This document shows, one piece after another, positions 1-8,044 of a DNA stretch of 64,000 nucleotides; the stretch's first letter is position 1, and each line of letters opens with the position of its first letter. This DNA comes from DASSQJ01 sp963772645 (lineage in GTDB: Bacteria > Actinomycetota > Actinomycetes > Actinomycetales > Dermatophilaceae): assembly GCA_963772645.1 (NCBI GenBank), contig CAVYYD010000011.1:62001-126000 (forward strand), read 5' to 3'. Made by a program: the position numbers and the translations under genes. The notes below the pieces were generated by a model. It did no database searches. It worked only from the letters and a program-made list of their open reading frames with translations, and was not told where the DNA came from.

Positions 1-77
1 CCGAGCAGGATTCCGGCGACCTCGCTCACCTCGTGATCACGCGCGATGACCCGCCCGGGGAGTGCGCTCGCCGACAC
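1..77 (-). CDS. 5' end of an unidentified gene, cut by the window edge
   Basis: A minus-strand frame opens with GTG at 77 and stays open to the window edge for 25 full codons, starting MSASALPGRVIARD. A TAG stop lies just upstream in frame. A TAGACT -10-like box (84-89) ends six bases before the GTG and no Shine-Dalgarno is present, the same arrangement as several leaderless-looking genes in this window. It lies downstream of ino1 beyond that gene's terminator, so it would have its own promoter. Too little is visible to name a family. Confidence 0.3.
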   Translation of the reverse strand, partial: MSASALPGRVIARDHEVSEVAGILL

Positions 78-131
78 ACCCGGAGTCTAGGCAGGCCCCG
101 GGCCCGAGCCGCGGAGTCCCCATGGGGTGGG

Positions 132-176
132 ACGGCGAACGGGCGGTGTCCGTGGGGGACACCGCCCGTTCGCCGT
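132..176 (-). terminator. Terminator-like hairpin after ino1
   Basis: A perfect 20-bp inverted repeat (132-151 pairing with 157-176) around a 5-nt loop lies 15 bp past the ino1 stop. There is no T-tract, which is common for hairpin terminators in high-GC actinobacteria. Confidence 0.8.
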
Positions 177-191
177 GCGGAGCGGGTGGGC

Positions 192-1283
192 TCAGCGCTC
201 CTCGTCGCCGGCGATGAAGGCCTCGAGGCGCGCGCGGCCGATGTCGTCGGGACGCTGCTCCGGGGGGGACTTCATGAGGTAGGACGACGCCGACAACAGC
301 GCACCGCCGATGCCGCGGTCCTTGGCGATCTTCGCCGCGCGGATGGCGTCGATGATGATGCCGGCCGAGTTCGGGGAGTCCCACACCTCGAGCTTGTACT
401 CGAGGTTGAGCGGCACGTCACCGAACGCACGGCCCTCGAGGCGGACGTAGGCCCACTTGCGGTCGTCGAGCCAGGCGACGTAGTCGGACGGGCCGATGTG
501 CACGTTGCGGTCGTCGGTCTTCCCGGCGAGCGAGCCGGTGAGGTTGGACGTGACGGACTGGGTCTTGGAGATCTTCTTGGACTCCAGGCGCTCGCGCTCG
601 AGCATGTTCTTGAAGTCCATGTTGCCGCCGACGTTCAGCTGGTAGGTGCGGTCGAGCTGGACCCCACGGTCCTCGAACAGCTTGGCCATCACGCGGTGGG
701 TGATCGTGGCACCGACCTGGCTCTTGATGTCGTCGCCGATGATCGGGAGGCCGGCGGCCTCGAACTTCGCCGACCACTCGGGGTCGGAGGCGATGAAGAC
801 GGGCAGTGCGTTGACGAACGCGACGCCGGCGTCGATGGCGCACTGGGCGTAGAACTTGTCGGCCTGCTCGGAGCCCACCGGCAGGTAGGAGACGAGCACG
901 TCGGCCCGGGCGTCCTTGAGCGCCTGGACGATGTCCACCGGCTCCGCGCCGGACTCGTCGATGGTCTGTCGGTAGTACTTGCCGAGCCCGTCGAGGGTGT
1001 GGCCGCGCTGGACGGTGACCCCGGTGGTCGGGACCTCGGAGATGGTGATCGTGTTGTTCTCGCTGGCGAAGATCGCCTCGGCGAGGTCCTTGCCGACCTT
1101 CTTGTCGTCGACGTCGAACGCGGCGACGAACTCGACGTCGTTGACGTGGTACTCGCCGAAGCGGACGTGCATCAGGCCGGGGACGCTCGACGTCGGGTCG
1201 GCGTCGCGGTAGTAGTGGACGCCCTGGACGAGCGATGACGCGCAGTTGCCGACGCCGACGACGGCGACGCGGATGGAACCCAT
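192..1283 (-). CDS. ino1: Inositol-3-phosphate synthase (Ino1)
   Basis: 363 aa. Converts glucose-6-phosphate to 1L-myo-inositol-1-phosphate with NAD+, the first step towards inositol, phosphatidylinositol and mycothiol in actinobacteria; cytosolic. The N-terminus has the Rossmann dinucleotide-binding motif GVGNCASS (residues 10-17), followed by the catalytic-domain signatures NALPVF, GDDIKSQVGAT and NVGGNMDFKNM typical of the short actinobacterial and archaeal class. Length matches that class. The ATG start has a GGAG ribosome site upstream. The neighbouring padR is on the same strand and ponA lies beyond, as in Mycobacterium (Rv0046c, Rv0047c, ponA1). Confidence 0.96.
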   Translation of the reverse strand: MGSIRVAVVGVGNCASSLVQGVHYYRDADPTSSVPGLMHVRFGEYHVNDVEFVAAFDVDDKKVGKDLAEAIFASENNTITISEVPTTGVTVQRGHTLDGLGKYYRQTIDESGAEPVDIVQALKDARADVLVSYLPVGSEQADKFYAQCAIDAGVAFVNALPVFIASDPEWSAKFEAAGLPIIGDDIKSQVGATITHRVMAKLFEDRGVQLDRTYQLNVGGNMDFKNMLERERLESKKISKTQSVTSNLTGSLAGKTDDRNVHIGPSDYVAWLDDRKWAYVRLEGRAFGDVPLNLEYKLEVWDSPNSAGIIIDAIRAAKIAKDRGIGGALLSASSYLMKSPPEQRPDDIGRARLEAFIAGDEER

Positions 1284-1349
1284 GGCTACTCCTGGGTGTC
1301 GAGGTGGACGGGACGGGTGCGGCTCGGCGGCCCGGACGGGCCGTGTCGC

Positions 1350-1913
1350 CTACGGCTGGGGGCCGGGGTCGGTGGGGTGGCGCCGTTCGGCGTCGATGAG
1401 CTCGCTGAGCCAGCGCACCTCGCGCTCGGTGGTCTCCTCACCGTGCTGCTGGAGGGCGGTGGTGTAGGCGTCGAGGCGCTCGCGACGGCGTGCCGAGGCG
1501 GCCCGGACGCGGTCGAGGTCCTCCTCGAGGCGGGAGCGGCGCCCCTCGAGGATGCGGATGCGGACCTCGCGCTCGGTGCGGGCGAAGAAGGCGAAGCGGA
1601 CGTCGAAGCCGTCGTCGTCGTAGGCCGAGGAGTCGGTACGGGCGACGAGGTCGGAGAAGTGCTCCTTGCCGGTGGCCGTCAGCTCGTAGACGACGCGGCG
1701 TCGGCGGCCGGTGGCCACCGGGTCCTCGGTCTCGGCGATGAGGCCACGGTCGAGGAGGGCCCGCAGGGCCGGGTAGAGGGTGCCGTAGGACAGGGCGCGG
1801 AACGGGCCGAGCGCGGTGTTGAGCCGGCGGCGCAGCTCGTAGCCGTGGGTCGGTCCCTCGTGGAGCAGGCCGAGGACGGCGAACTCGAGCAGCTGGGCGC
1901 GGCGCGACACCAT
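1350..1913 (-). CDS. PadR-family transcriptional regulator
   Basis: 187 aa. The N-terminal 75 residues form a PadR winged helix (LEFAVLGLLHEGPTHGYELRR ends the first half; LSYGTLYPALRALLDRGLI is the recognition part), followed by RRRVVYELTATGKEHF, the beta-wing. The C-terminal half is a charged helical region with paired-coil character, as in PadR subfamily 1 dimers. The ATG is preceded by a strong AGGAGGTG site. It probably forms a unit with ino1 downstream (66-bp gap), the same pairing as Rv0047c-Rv0046c. A near-palindrome at 1979-1999, between this gene and ponA, is a candidate operator. The ligand is unknown. Confidence 0.9.
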   Translation of the reverse strand: MVSRRAQLLEFAVLGLLHEGPTHGYELRRRLNTALGPFRALSYGTLYPALRALLDRGLIAETEDPVATGRRRRVVYELTATGKEHFSDLVARTDSSAYDDDGFDVRFAFFARTEREVRIRILEGRRSRLEEDLDRVRAASARRRERLDAYTTALQQHGEETTEREVRWLSELIDAERRHPTDPGPQP

Positions 1914-1978
1914 CGGTCACCTCCTGTCCCGGGAACCGGACGGGCCTGGCACCCGTTCGACCCTCCGACGCTAGCACA

Positions 1979-1999
1979 GATATATCGTGTCGATAGATC
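1979..1999. promoter_or_regulatory. Candidate PadR operator between padR and ponA
   Basis: A 21-bp near-palindrome centred at 1989, with GATATATCG on the left and TCGATAGATC on the right; 8 of 10 base pairs are symmetric. It is AT-rich in an otherwise very GC-rich region and sits in the divergent promoter space. ATAT/ATCG-type palindromes are typical PadR sites, so autoregulation and control of ponA are plausible; this is inference. Confidence 0.5.
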
Positions 2000-2175
2000 G
2001 CGGTCGTTCCCCCGGTGCACCCGTGCCGGACCGGGCCGCCGCTGCCCGGCGCCGGTCCGCGACCGGAGCCACGTCCGCGTTTCGGGTTTTCCCAGCGTGG
2101 ACGGCCATACTGGCTCGCGGACCCGCGACGGGCCCGCCCCGCCGTGCCACCGCCCCCGACGCCCCCGGAAAGCCG

Positions 2176-4425
2176 ATGACGAACCGACCCCCGCGCACCC
2201 GCGCCGAGGCCAAGCAGGCCCGCGCCTCCCGAGCAGGCGGACAGGGCGCCACCGCGACCGCGCCGCGCCGCAAGGGTGCTCCCAAGGGGCGCTCGACCCG
2301 CCGCACCTGGCTGAAGCGAGGGGGGTGGACCCTGCTCGCCCTCCTCGTCCTCGGCATCGCCGGCTTCGTCGTCGCGTACAGCGCCATCGGCATCCCGCAG
2401 CCGAACGAGATCGCCACCGCCCAGGCCTCGATCGTCTACTACGCCGACGGCAAGACCGAGATGGCCCGGCTCTCCGACCCCCAGGGCAACCGCGAGTCCG
2501 TGCCGCTCGACCAGATCAGCCCGCAGATGCAGCACGCGATCCTCGCTGCCGAGGACAAGGACTTCTACACCAACAACGGCATCTCGCCGACCGGCATCGC
2601 CCGGGCGGTCTGGGTGGCGATCAAGGGTGGGTCGGCCACCCAGGGCGGCTCGACGATCACCCAGCAGTACGTGAAGAACTACTTCCTCACCCAGGACCGC
2701 ACCCTGACCCGCAAGGCCAAGGAGCTCGTCATCTCGCTGAAGATCGACAAGGAGCTCTCCAAGGACACGATCCTGGAGAACTACCTCAACACGATCTACT
2801 ACGGGCGCGGCGCCTACGGGATCGAGACCGCCTCGCAGGCCTACTTCCACAAGCACGCCAAGGACCTGACCGCCTCGGAGTCGGCCCTGCTCGCCGCCGT
2901 GGTCCGCGGCCCCTCGTACTACGACCCGACGCTCGGGGAGCAGCAGAGGGCGAACGCCCAGGAGCGCTGGGGCTTCATCCTCGACGCGATGGTCTCCAAG
3001 GGCTGGCTCACCGCCGACCAGCGGGCCCAGGCGAAGTTCCCCGACGTCAAGAAGTACAAGCCACAGCAGCTCGGCGGCACCACCGGGTACGTCGTCGACC
3101 TCATCAAGCAGGAGCTGATCCAGAAGCACAAGCTCACCGACTCCGACATCCAGCGCGGTGGGCTGCGGGTGGTCTCGACGATCGAGAAGCCGAAGCAGGA
3201 GGCCGCCGTCAAGGCGGTCAAGGACCAGCGCCCCGACGCCAAGGACATCCACGTCGGCCTCGTCTCGATCAAGCCGGGCGACGGCGCGGTCGAGGCGCTG
3301 TACGGCGGCGAGGACTACGCCAAGCGCCAGCTCAACGACGCCACCCAGGCCCGGATGCAGGGCGGCTCGACCTTCAAGATCTTCGCGCTCATCGCCGGCC
3401 TCCGCTCCGGCGACATGAGCACCCGCTCCCGCTTCGACGGCCACTCCCCGCAGTTCTTCCCGGAGTTCGCCGACCCCAACGCGGACACCGCCTTCGGCCG
3501 GCGCGGGGGGGTCACCAACTTCGGCAACGAGCAGTTCGGCCGGATCGACCTGCTCACGGCCACGCAGCACTCGGTGAACACGGTCTTCGCCCAGGTCAAC
3601 ATCGCGGCGGGGCCCGAGAACACGATGAAGGCGGCCCAGGACGCCGGGGTCCGCTCGAAGCTCACCCCGAACATGGCCAACGTCCTGGGGACCGACTCGG
3701 TCACCGTCATGGACATGGCCAACGCCTACGCGACGATCGCCGCCGAGGGCGTGCGGGCCACCCCGTACCTCGTCAAGCAGGTCAAGTTCCTCGACAGCAG
3801 CGTCCCCGAGATCACCGCCGAGCCGCAGACCGAGCGGGTCTTCGACAAGGACCTCACCTCCGACGTCATCGACGCGATGCAGCAGCCGACCAAGCCCGGC
3901 GGCACCGCCCAGTACGTCGGCTACACCCTGGGGCGTCCGGCCGCGGGGAAGACGGGCACCTCGGAGAACTTCAAGTCGGCGTGGTTCGACGGGTACGTGC
4001 CCCAGCTCGGGGCGGCCGTCGGGATGTACCGTGCCGACGACAAGGGCACCGAGCTCGAGATGAAGGGCCTGCCCGGCATCGGTGACATCACCGGCGGGTC
4101 GTACCCGGCCCGCATCTGGACCGCGTACATGAAGTCCGCGCTCGAGGGGACCGACGTCGTCCCGTTCCCGACCCCGGCCCACATCAACAAGGGCGCCGAC
4201 CCTGCCCCGCCGACCACTGCGCCGCCGCCGCCGTCCACGACGACGAGCGCGCCGCCGAGCACGACGACGAGTGCGCCGCCGACCACGACGAGTGCGCCCC
4301 CGTCGCCCACCCAGAGCCCGACGCCCACGAAGCCGGGCAACGGCACGGGCAAGCCCTCACCCACCGGCACGGTGAGCCCGACGCCGACGGCCACCGCCTC
4401 CGCCGCGCCGGCCCCGAGCGGCTGA
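2176..4425 (+). CDS. ponA: Bifunctional class A penicillin-binding protein (PonA1-like)
   Basis: 749 aa. Polymerises lipid II and crosslinks peptidoglycan at the outer membrane face. A basic, Ala-rich cytoplasmic tail of about 50 residues is followed by one membrane helix (about 54-75). The glycosyltransferase 51 domain carries EDKDFY (126-131, catalytic Glu), GGSTITQQ and RKAKE. The transpeptidase domain has STFK (398-401), SVN (466-468) and KTGT (592-595), so all three catalytic motifs are intact. The last about 75 residues are a low-complexity Pro/Thr/Ser tail, as in PonA1; no PASTA domain is visible. ATG 2176 is chosen over the upstream GTG 1987 because the latter lies inside the candidate operator and adds 63 residues of non-family sequence; GGAAAG precedes the ATG. 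Confidence 0.95.
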   Translation: MTNRPPRTRAEAKQARASRAGGQGATATAPRRKGAPKGRSTRRTWLKRGGWTLLALLVLGIAGFVVAYSAIGIPQPNEIATAQASIVYYADGKTEMARLSDPQGNRESVPLDQISPQMQHAILAAEDKDFYTNNGISPTGIARAVWVAIKGGSATQGGSTITQQYVKNYFLTQDRTLTRKAKELVISLKIDKELSKDTILENYLNTIYYGRGAYGIETASQAYFHKHAKDLTASESALLAAVVRGPSYYDPTLGEQQRANAQERWGFILDAMVSKGWLTADQRAQAKFPDVKKYKPQQLGGTTGYVVDLIKQELIQKHKLTDSDIQRGGLRVVSTIEKPKQEAAVKAVKDQRPDAKDIHVGLVSIKPGDGAVEALYGGEDYAKRQLNDATQARMQGGSTFKIFALIAGLRSGDMSTRSRFDGHSPQFFPEFADPNADTAFGRRGGVTNFGNEQFGRIDLLTATQHSVNTVFAQVNIAAGPENTMKAAQDAGVRSKLTPNMANVLGTDSVTVMDMANAYATIAAEGVRATPYLVKQVKFLDSSVPEITAEPQTERVFDKDLTSDVIDAMQQPTKPGGTAQYVGYTLGRPAAGKTGTSENFKSAWFDGYVPQLGAAVGMYRADDKGTELEMKGLPGIGDITGGSYPARIWTAYMKSALEGTDVVPFPTPAHINKGADPAPPTTAPPPPSTTTSAPPSTTTSAPPTTTSAPPSPTQSPTPTKPGNGTGKPSPTGTVSPTPTATASAAPAPSG

Positions 4426-4436
4426 CCCCGCCCGCG

Positions 4437-5801
4437 GTGGGAGAGCTCGCGCCGGGCCCCGAGCCGCGCCTGCCCCCCGGGATCGCGACCCCCCTCGGCG
4501 GCCTGCGCGGACGGCGGCAGAGGCCACGGGCCGGGGGGTCACTCGCGGCCCTGGCACCGGTCGTCCTGCTGCTCGGCCTGCCGTTGACCCTGGCCGCGCT
4601 GCGGCAGTCCGCGTGCACCGGGCCGGGGTGGCAGGGGCGCACCCCGGTGTGGCGCGAGTGCGCCTCACCGCTCGTCGCCGCGCTCCCCCGGGACCACCTC
4701 GACGCCGGCCTGGCCGACTACCTCACCGGCGCCGTCCACCTCGACGTCCCGCCGGTCGCCGGCTCGGTGAGCGCCCTCCTCGCCGGGGTCGCCCCGGGGT
4801 CGGGGGTCGCCCAGCAGCGGTGGTACCTGCTCCTGTGGATGCTGCTCGCCGCGGTCCTGCTGTCCGGCATGGTCGTGGCCGTCGGCACGGTGCGCCGGCA
4901 CCCCCGCGCCGACCCGGTCTCCCTCGCCCTCTCACCCGTCGTCGCGCTCACCGTGCTCCTCTCGCCCGACCTCGTGCCGGTGGCCCTCGCCGTCGTGGCG
5001 GTGTGGGCGTGGAGCCGTGAGCGCGTCCGGCTCGCCGGCGTCCTCGCCGGCCTGGCCCTGCTCGGCGGTGCGGCGGCGGCGGCCGTGCTGCTCGCGGCGG
5101 CGCTCGTGCCCGGCCCACGAGGCCCCCGGGCGGTGCGCGGCCTGCTGTCCAGCGCCGGCCTCACGGTGCTGTTCGTCCTCGCACCCCTGATCGCGCTCGA
5201 CCTGCGGACCGTCACCGGGCCGGTCGCGGCCTGGTGGACCGACGGGGCGGGCCCCGGCTCGCCGTGGTTCGTCCCCGAGCTCGCCGGCCACCCCGTGGGA
5301 GCGAGGTACGTGGCCGTCATCAGTGCCTGCGGGATGCTGTTGGCCGCGGGCCTCGGGGTGCTCCTCGCGCGCCGCCGCCCCGGCCCGCCGGTCGCCGATG
5401 TCGCGCTGCTCGCCCTCGTCGTCCTCCAGCTGACGGCCACGGCGCTGCCGGTGTCGGCAGGGCTGTGGCTCGTGCCCTTCGTCGCGCTGGCCGGTCTCCG
5501 CTGGCGCGACCAGCTCCTCTGGGCCGCCGCCGAGGCGGTGCACTCGGTGGCCTACTTCACCTGGGTCGACGGGCTGACCGACCCGGCGAAGGGCCTGCCC
5601 GCCGGGTGGTACGCGACCGCGCTCGTCCTGCGGCTGGTCGCGGTCGGCCGGCTCGGCTGGGTGGTGTGGGCCGCGCGCCGGCCCGCGCCCGCGGCCGGGC
5701 CGTGGCCGGTGGCGCCCCGGGCCGGGGCGACAGGTCCGGAGCCCGTGAGGTCCCGCCGGTACCCGCGGATTGGGCGGATACCCGGCGCGCCGGTACCCTA
5801 G
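4437..5801 (+). CDS. Polytopic membrane protein, GT87/mannosyltransferase-like
   Basis: 454 aa, starting 11 bp after ponA and probably co-transcribed with it. About ten hydrophobic segments are visible (for example residues 36-55, 127-150, 160-190, 200-222, 232-252, 288-310, 318-345), with Arg-rich turns on the presumed cytoplasmic side. The same position after ponA1 in Mycobacterium is held by Rv0051, a GT87-type (DUF2029) membrane protein thought to use polyprenyl-phosphate sugars. The position and topology support that group, but a clear catalytic Asp motif is not obvious, so the activity is inferred. The GTG start at 4437 has no strong ribosome site and may be translationally coupled. Confidence 0.65.
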   Translation: MGELAPGPEPRLPPGIATPLGGLRGRRQRPRAGGSLAALAPVVLLLGLPLTLAALRQSACTGPGWQGRTPVWRECASPLVAALPRDHLDAGLADYLTGAVHLDVPPVAGSVSALLAGVAPGSGVAQQRWYLLLWMLLAAVLLSGMVVAVGTVRRHPRADPVSLALSPVVALTVLLSPDLVPVALAVVAVWAWSRERVRLAGVLAGLALLGGAAAAAVLLAAALVPGPRGPRAVRGLLSSAGLTVLFVLAPLIALDLRTVTGPVAAWWTDGAGPGSPWFVPELAGHPVGARYVAVISACGMLLAAGLGVLLARRRPGPPVADVALLALVVLQLTATALPVSAGLWLVPFVALAGLRWRDQLLWAAAEAVHSVAYFTWVDGLTDPAKGLPAGWYATALVLRLVAVGRLGWVVWAARRPAPAAGPWPVAPRAGATGPEPVRSRRYPRIGRIPGAPVP

Positions 5802-5822
5802 AGCGTTGCCCTCCGGGCGCCC

Positions 5823-5864
5823 TGTGGACAGCCACGGGGTGCTGTGGGCGAAGCTGCATACCCT
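5823..5864 (+). promoter_or_regulatory. rpsF operon promoter region with a DnaA-box-like site
   Basis: TACCCT at 5859-5864 is a good actinobacterial -10 box, giving a 5' leader of about 45 nt to rpsF. TGTGGACAG at 5823-5831 matches the complement of the DnaA box TTGTCCACA at 8 of 9 positions. Whether DnaA binds here is unknown. Confidence 0.4.
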
Positions 5865-5916
5865 CCTGTCACGGAAGGACCGTGACCGCCACAGACCGAA
5901 GGAGGCGGGTTTACGC

Positions 5917-6204
5917 ATGCGTCAGTACGAACTCATGGTCATCCTCGACCCGGAGCTCGACGACCGGACCGTCCAGCCCTCGCTGGACAAGTTCCTCAAG
6001 GTCGTGACCAGCGACGGCGGGACCGTCGACACCATCGACATCTGGGGCCGCCGCCGCCTGGCCTACGAGATCAAGAAGAAGGCCGAGGGCATCTACGCCG
6101 TCGTCAACTTCACCTCCGAGCCGGCGACGGCCAAGGAGCTGGACCGCCAGCTCGGCCTCAACGAGTCGATCATGCGCACCAAGCTCCTGCGCCCCGGCGC
6201 CTGA
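5917..6204 (+). CDS. rpsF: 30S ribosomal protein S6
   Basis: 95 aa; binds the 30S platform with S18. MRQYELMVILDPELDD is the canonical S6 start and IWGRRRLAYEIKKKAEGIY the conserved centre; length is normal. ATG 5917 is chosen because it begins the conserved sequence and has a GGAGG site 11 nt upstream; an in-frame start at 5770 would add non-conserved residues. It is the first gene of the rpsF-ssb-rpsR-rplI operon. Confidence 0.97.
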   Translation: MRQYELMVILDPELDDRTVQPSLDKFLKVVTSDGGTVDTIDIWGRRRLAYEIKKKAEGIYAVVNFTSEPATAKELDRQLGLNESIMRTKLLRPGA

Positions 6205-6249
6205 GCACGGTCCACAGGCACGAGCCAACCGACTCCGGAAGGGACCTCC

Positions 6250-6825
6250 ATGGCAGGCGACACCACGATCACGATCATCGGCAACCTCACCGCCGACCCC
6301 GAGCTGCGGTTCACCCCGTCCGGGGCCGCGGTCGCCAACTTCACCGTCGCGTCCACGCCGCGCCAGTTCGACCGGCAGGCGAACGAGTGGAAGGACGGCG
6401 AGACCCTCTTCATGCGCTGCTCGATCTGGCGCGACGCGGCCGAGAACGTCGCCGAGTCGCTCCACCGGGGCACCCGCGTCATCGTCTCGGGCCGGCTGAA
6501 GTCGCGCTCGTACGAGACGAAGGAGGGTGAGAAGCGCACCGTCGTCGAGCTCGAGGTCGACGAGGTCGGCCCGTCGCTTCGGTACGCCTCGGCGAAGGTC
6601 ACCAAGGCCGAACGCGGTGGCTCCGGCGGCGGCTTCGGCGGCGGTGGTGGTGGCGGCGGCGGCTTCCAGCAGAACGACCCCTGGGCCACCGGCGGGTCCG
6701 CTCCCCAGCAGGGCGGCGGCCAGCAGGGCGGCTTCGGCGGTCAGCCGGCCCCGCAGCAGCCTCCGGGCGGCCAGCAGGCCGGCGGCTGGGGCCAGGCGCC
6801 GAGCTACGACGAGCCTCCCTTCTGA
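6250..6825 (+). CDS. ssb: Single-stranded DNA-binding protein
   Basis: 191 aa. Residues 1-115 form the OB fold (TIIGNLTADPELRFTPSG, then WRDAAENVAESLHRG and GRLKSRSYE). A long Gly/Gln-rich disordered linker follows (about 125-180), and the acidic tip YDEPPF provides the protein-interaction tail for replication and repair partners. It lies between rpsF and rpsR, the standard bacterial position, with an AAGGGA ribosome site. Confidence 0.96.
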   Translation: MAGDTTITIIGNLTADPELRFTPSGAAVANFTVASTPRQFDRQANEWKDGETLFMRCSIWRDAAENVAESLHRGTRVIVSGRLKSRSYETKEGEKRTVVELEVDEVGPSLRYASAKVTKAERGGSGGGFGGGGGGGGGFQQNDPWATGGSAPQQGGGQQGGFGGQPAPQQPPGGQQAGGWGQAPSYDEPPF

Positions 6826-6935
6826 CCGCCGGCGGCCCCGAGGTCGCCGACGGAACACGACAACCAGACAGACACCATCCCCGGGTGACCGGGGCTCATC
6901 CGCCGGGCCCGGCCCGGCAGAAGGAGAGCACCACG

Positions 6936-7172
6936 ATGGCCAAGCCCGCCATTCGCAAGCCGAAGAAGAAGGCCAACCCGCTCAAGGCGGCGAAGGTCGA
7001 GAACATCGACTACAAGGACGTCGCGCTGCTGCGCAAGTTCATCTCCGACCGCGGCAAGATCCGCGCCCGTCGGGTGACCGGCGTCTCCGTCCAGGAGCAG
7101 CGCCTCATCGCCAACGCGGTGAAGAACGCGCGCGAGATGGCGCTGCTGCCGTACTCGAGCTCGTCCCGCTGA
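6936..7172 (+). CDS. rpsR: 30S ribosomal protein S18 (zinc-free type)
   Basis: 78 aa. IDYKDVALLRKFISDRGKI and RARRVTG are the S18 core. The N-terminus (MAKPAIRKPKKKANP) lacks the CxxC pairs of zinc-binding S18, so this is the C-minus form usual in Micrococcales; no zinc requirement is expected. ATG 6936 has AAGGAG upstream; the longer frame from 6885 adds unrelated residues. Confidence 0.96.
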   Translation: MAKPAIRKPKKKANPLKAAKVENIDYKDVALLRKFISDRGKIRARRVTGVSVQEQRLIANAVKNAREMALLPYSSSSR

Positions 7173-7197
7173 CCCCCCGCCGAAGGAGCCAGATCAG

Positions 7198-7644
7198 ATG
7201 AAGGTCATCCTCACCCACGAGGTCACCGGCCTCGGCGCCGCCGGCGACGTCGTCGACGTCAAGGACGGGTACGCCCGCAACTTCCTGTTCAAGCGTGGCC
7301 TCGCCACCGCGTGGACCAAGGGTGGGCAGAAGCAGGTCGACGCGATCGCCAGGGCCCGCGAGACCCGCGCCGTCCGTTCGCTCGAGGAGGCGCAGTCGAT
7401 CAAGGGCAACCTCGAGAACGGTGCCGTCACGGTCACCGCGAACGCCGGGTCGAGCGGCCGCCTCTTCGGCGCCGTCTCCCCCGCCGACATCGCGGACGCC
7501 GTCAAGGCCGCCGGTGGCCCCGAGCTCGACCGCCGCCGGATCGAGGTCCCGACCCCGATCCGCACGACCGGCACGCACACCGCGCTCGTGCGCCTGCACC
7601 CCGAGGTGCAGGCCACCGTCGAGCTCGAGGTCGTCGCCGGCTGA
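7198..7644 (+). CDS. rplI: 50S ribosomal protein L9
   Basis: 148 aa. MKVILTHEVTGLGAAGDVV and DGYARNFLFKRGLA are the N-terminal rRNA-binding domain; a long charged connecting helix (about 45-75) and the C-terminal domain follow. It is the last gene of the operon, with a strong hairpin directly after it. In many genomes dnaB follows rplI closely; here dnaB lies about 41 kb away. Confidence 0.97.
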   Translation: MKVILTHEVTGLGAAGDVVDVKDGYARNFLFKRGLATAWTKGGQKQVDAIARARETRAVRSLEEAQSIKGNLENGAVTVTANAGSSGRLFGAVSPADIADAVKAAGGPELDRRRIEVPTPIRTTGTHTALVRLHPEVQATVELEVVAG

Positions 7645-7665
7645 CGCCGCCGACCCGCACCGCGC

Positions 7666-7699
7666 CAGGGCCCCGGACCGACCACGGTCCGGGGCCCTG
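7666..7699 (+). terminator. Terminator of the rpsF-rplI operon
   Basis: A perfect 15-bp stem (7666-7680 with 7685-7699) around the tetraloop acca lies 22 bp after the rplI stop. There is no T-tract. Confidence 0.85.
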
Positions 7700-7735
7700 C
7701 GCCGTGGCCGGTCCGTCCCCGGACTCCGGGCCGGC

Positions 7736-7821
7736 GCACCGACCGCTGGCCCGAGCGGCGTGCACCGACCGCTGGCCCGAGCGGCGTGCACCGACCGCTG
7801 CCCCGAGCGGCGTGCACCGAC
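7736..7821. repeat. 26-bp tandem repeat, 3.3 copies
   Basis: Units at 7736-7761, 7762-7787 and 7788-7813, plus a partial 7814-7821. The first two are identical and the third differs by one base (ctggcc to ctgccc). The rest of the roughly 400-bp gap between rplI and the BCCT gene holds the operon terminator, a stretch with visibly lower GC, and a -10 box TACCGT (7991-7996) for the downstream gene. Confidence 0.9.
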
Positions 7822-8044
7822 GGCACGCAACCACCGGCCTGGCCGTATTCCCCTGCGATGGTGTGGGATTCCTCGTGCCGACGCTGTGATGCATCGAAAG
7901 CAGTTGTGCAGCAACCGAACCGGGGGGCCGTTCGTCGCTCCTGGTGTCGAACCTGCACCGCGCCAAATGGTCTCGAGCCGCCGATCTCGTTACCGTGGTG
8001 GGTTGACCGAGTTCCCAGACCCCCGCCACGGAGGAGCAAGACCC

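Noticed and set aside
41..60. Plus-strand gene running in from the left edge
   Set aside because: Two frames close within 50 bases and the third is the antisense shadow of ino1.
33..1238. Long plus-strand open frame opposite ino1
   Set aside because: Antisense shadow of a GC-rich gene: Asp/Val/Gly-rich with no family pattern, while the opposite strand encodes Ino1 in full.
1296..4182. Very long frames (over 900 codons) across padR and ponA on both strands
   Set aside because: Shadows caused by the scarcity of stop codons at this GC content; ponA carries all catalytic motifs in its own frame.
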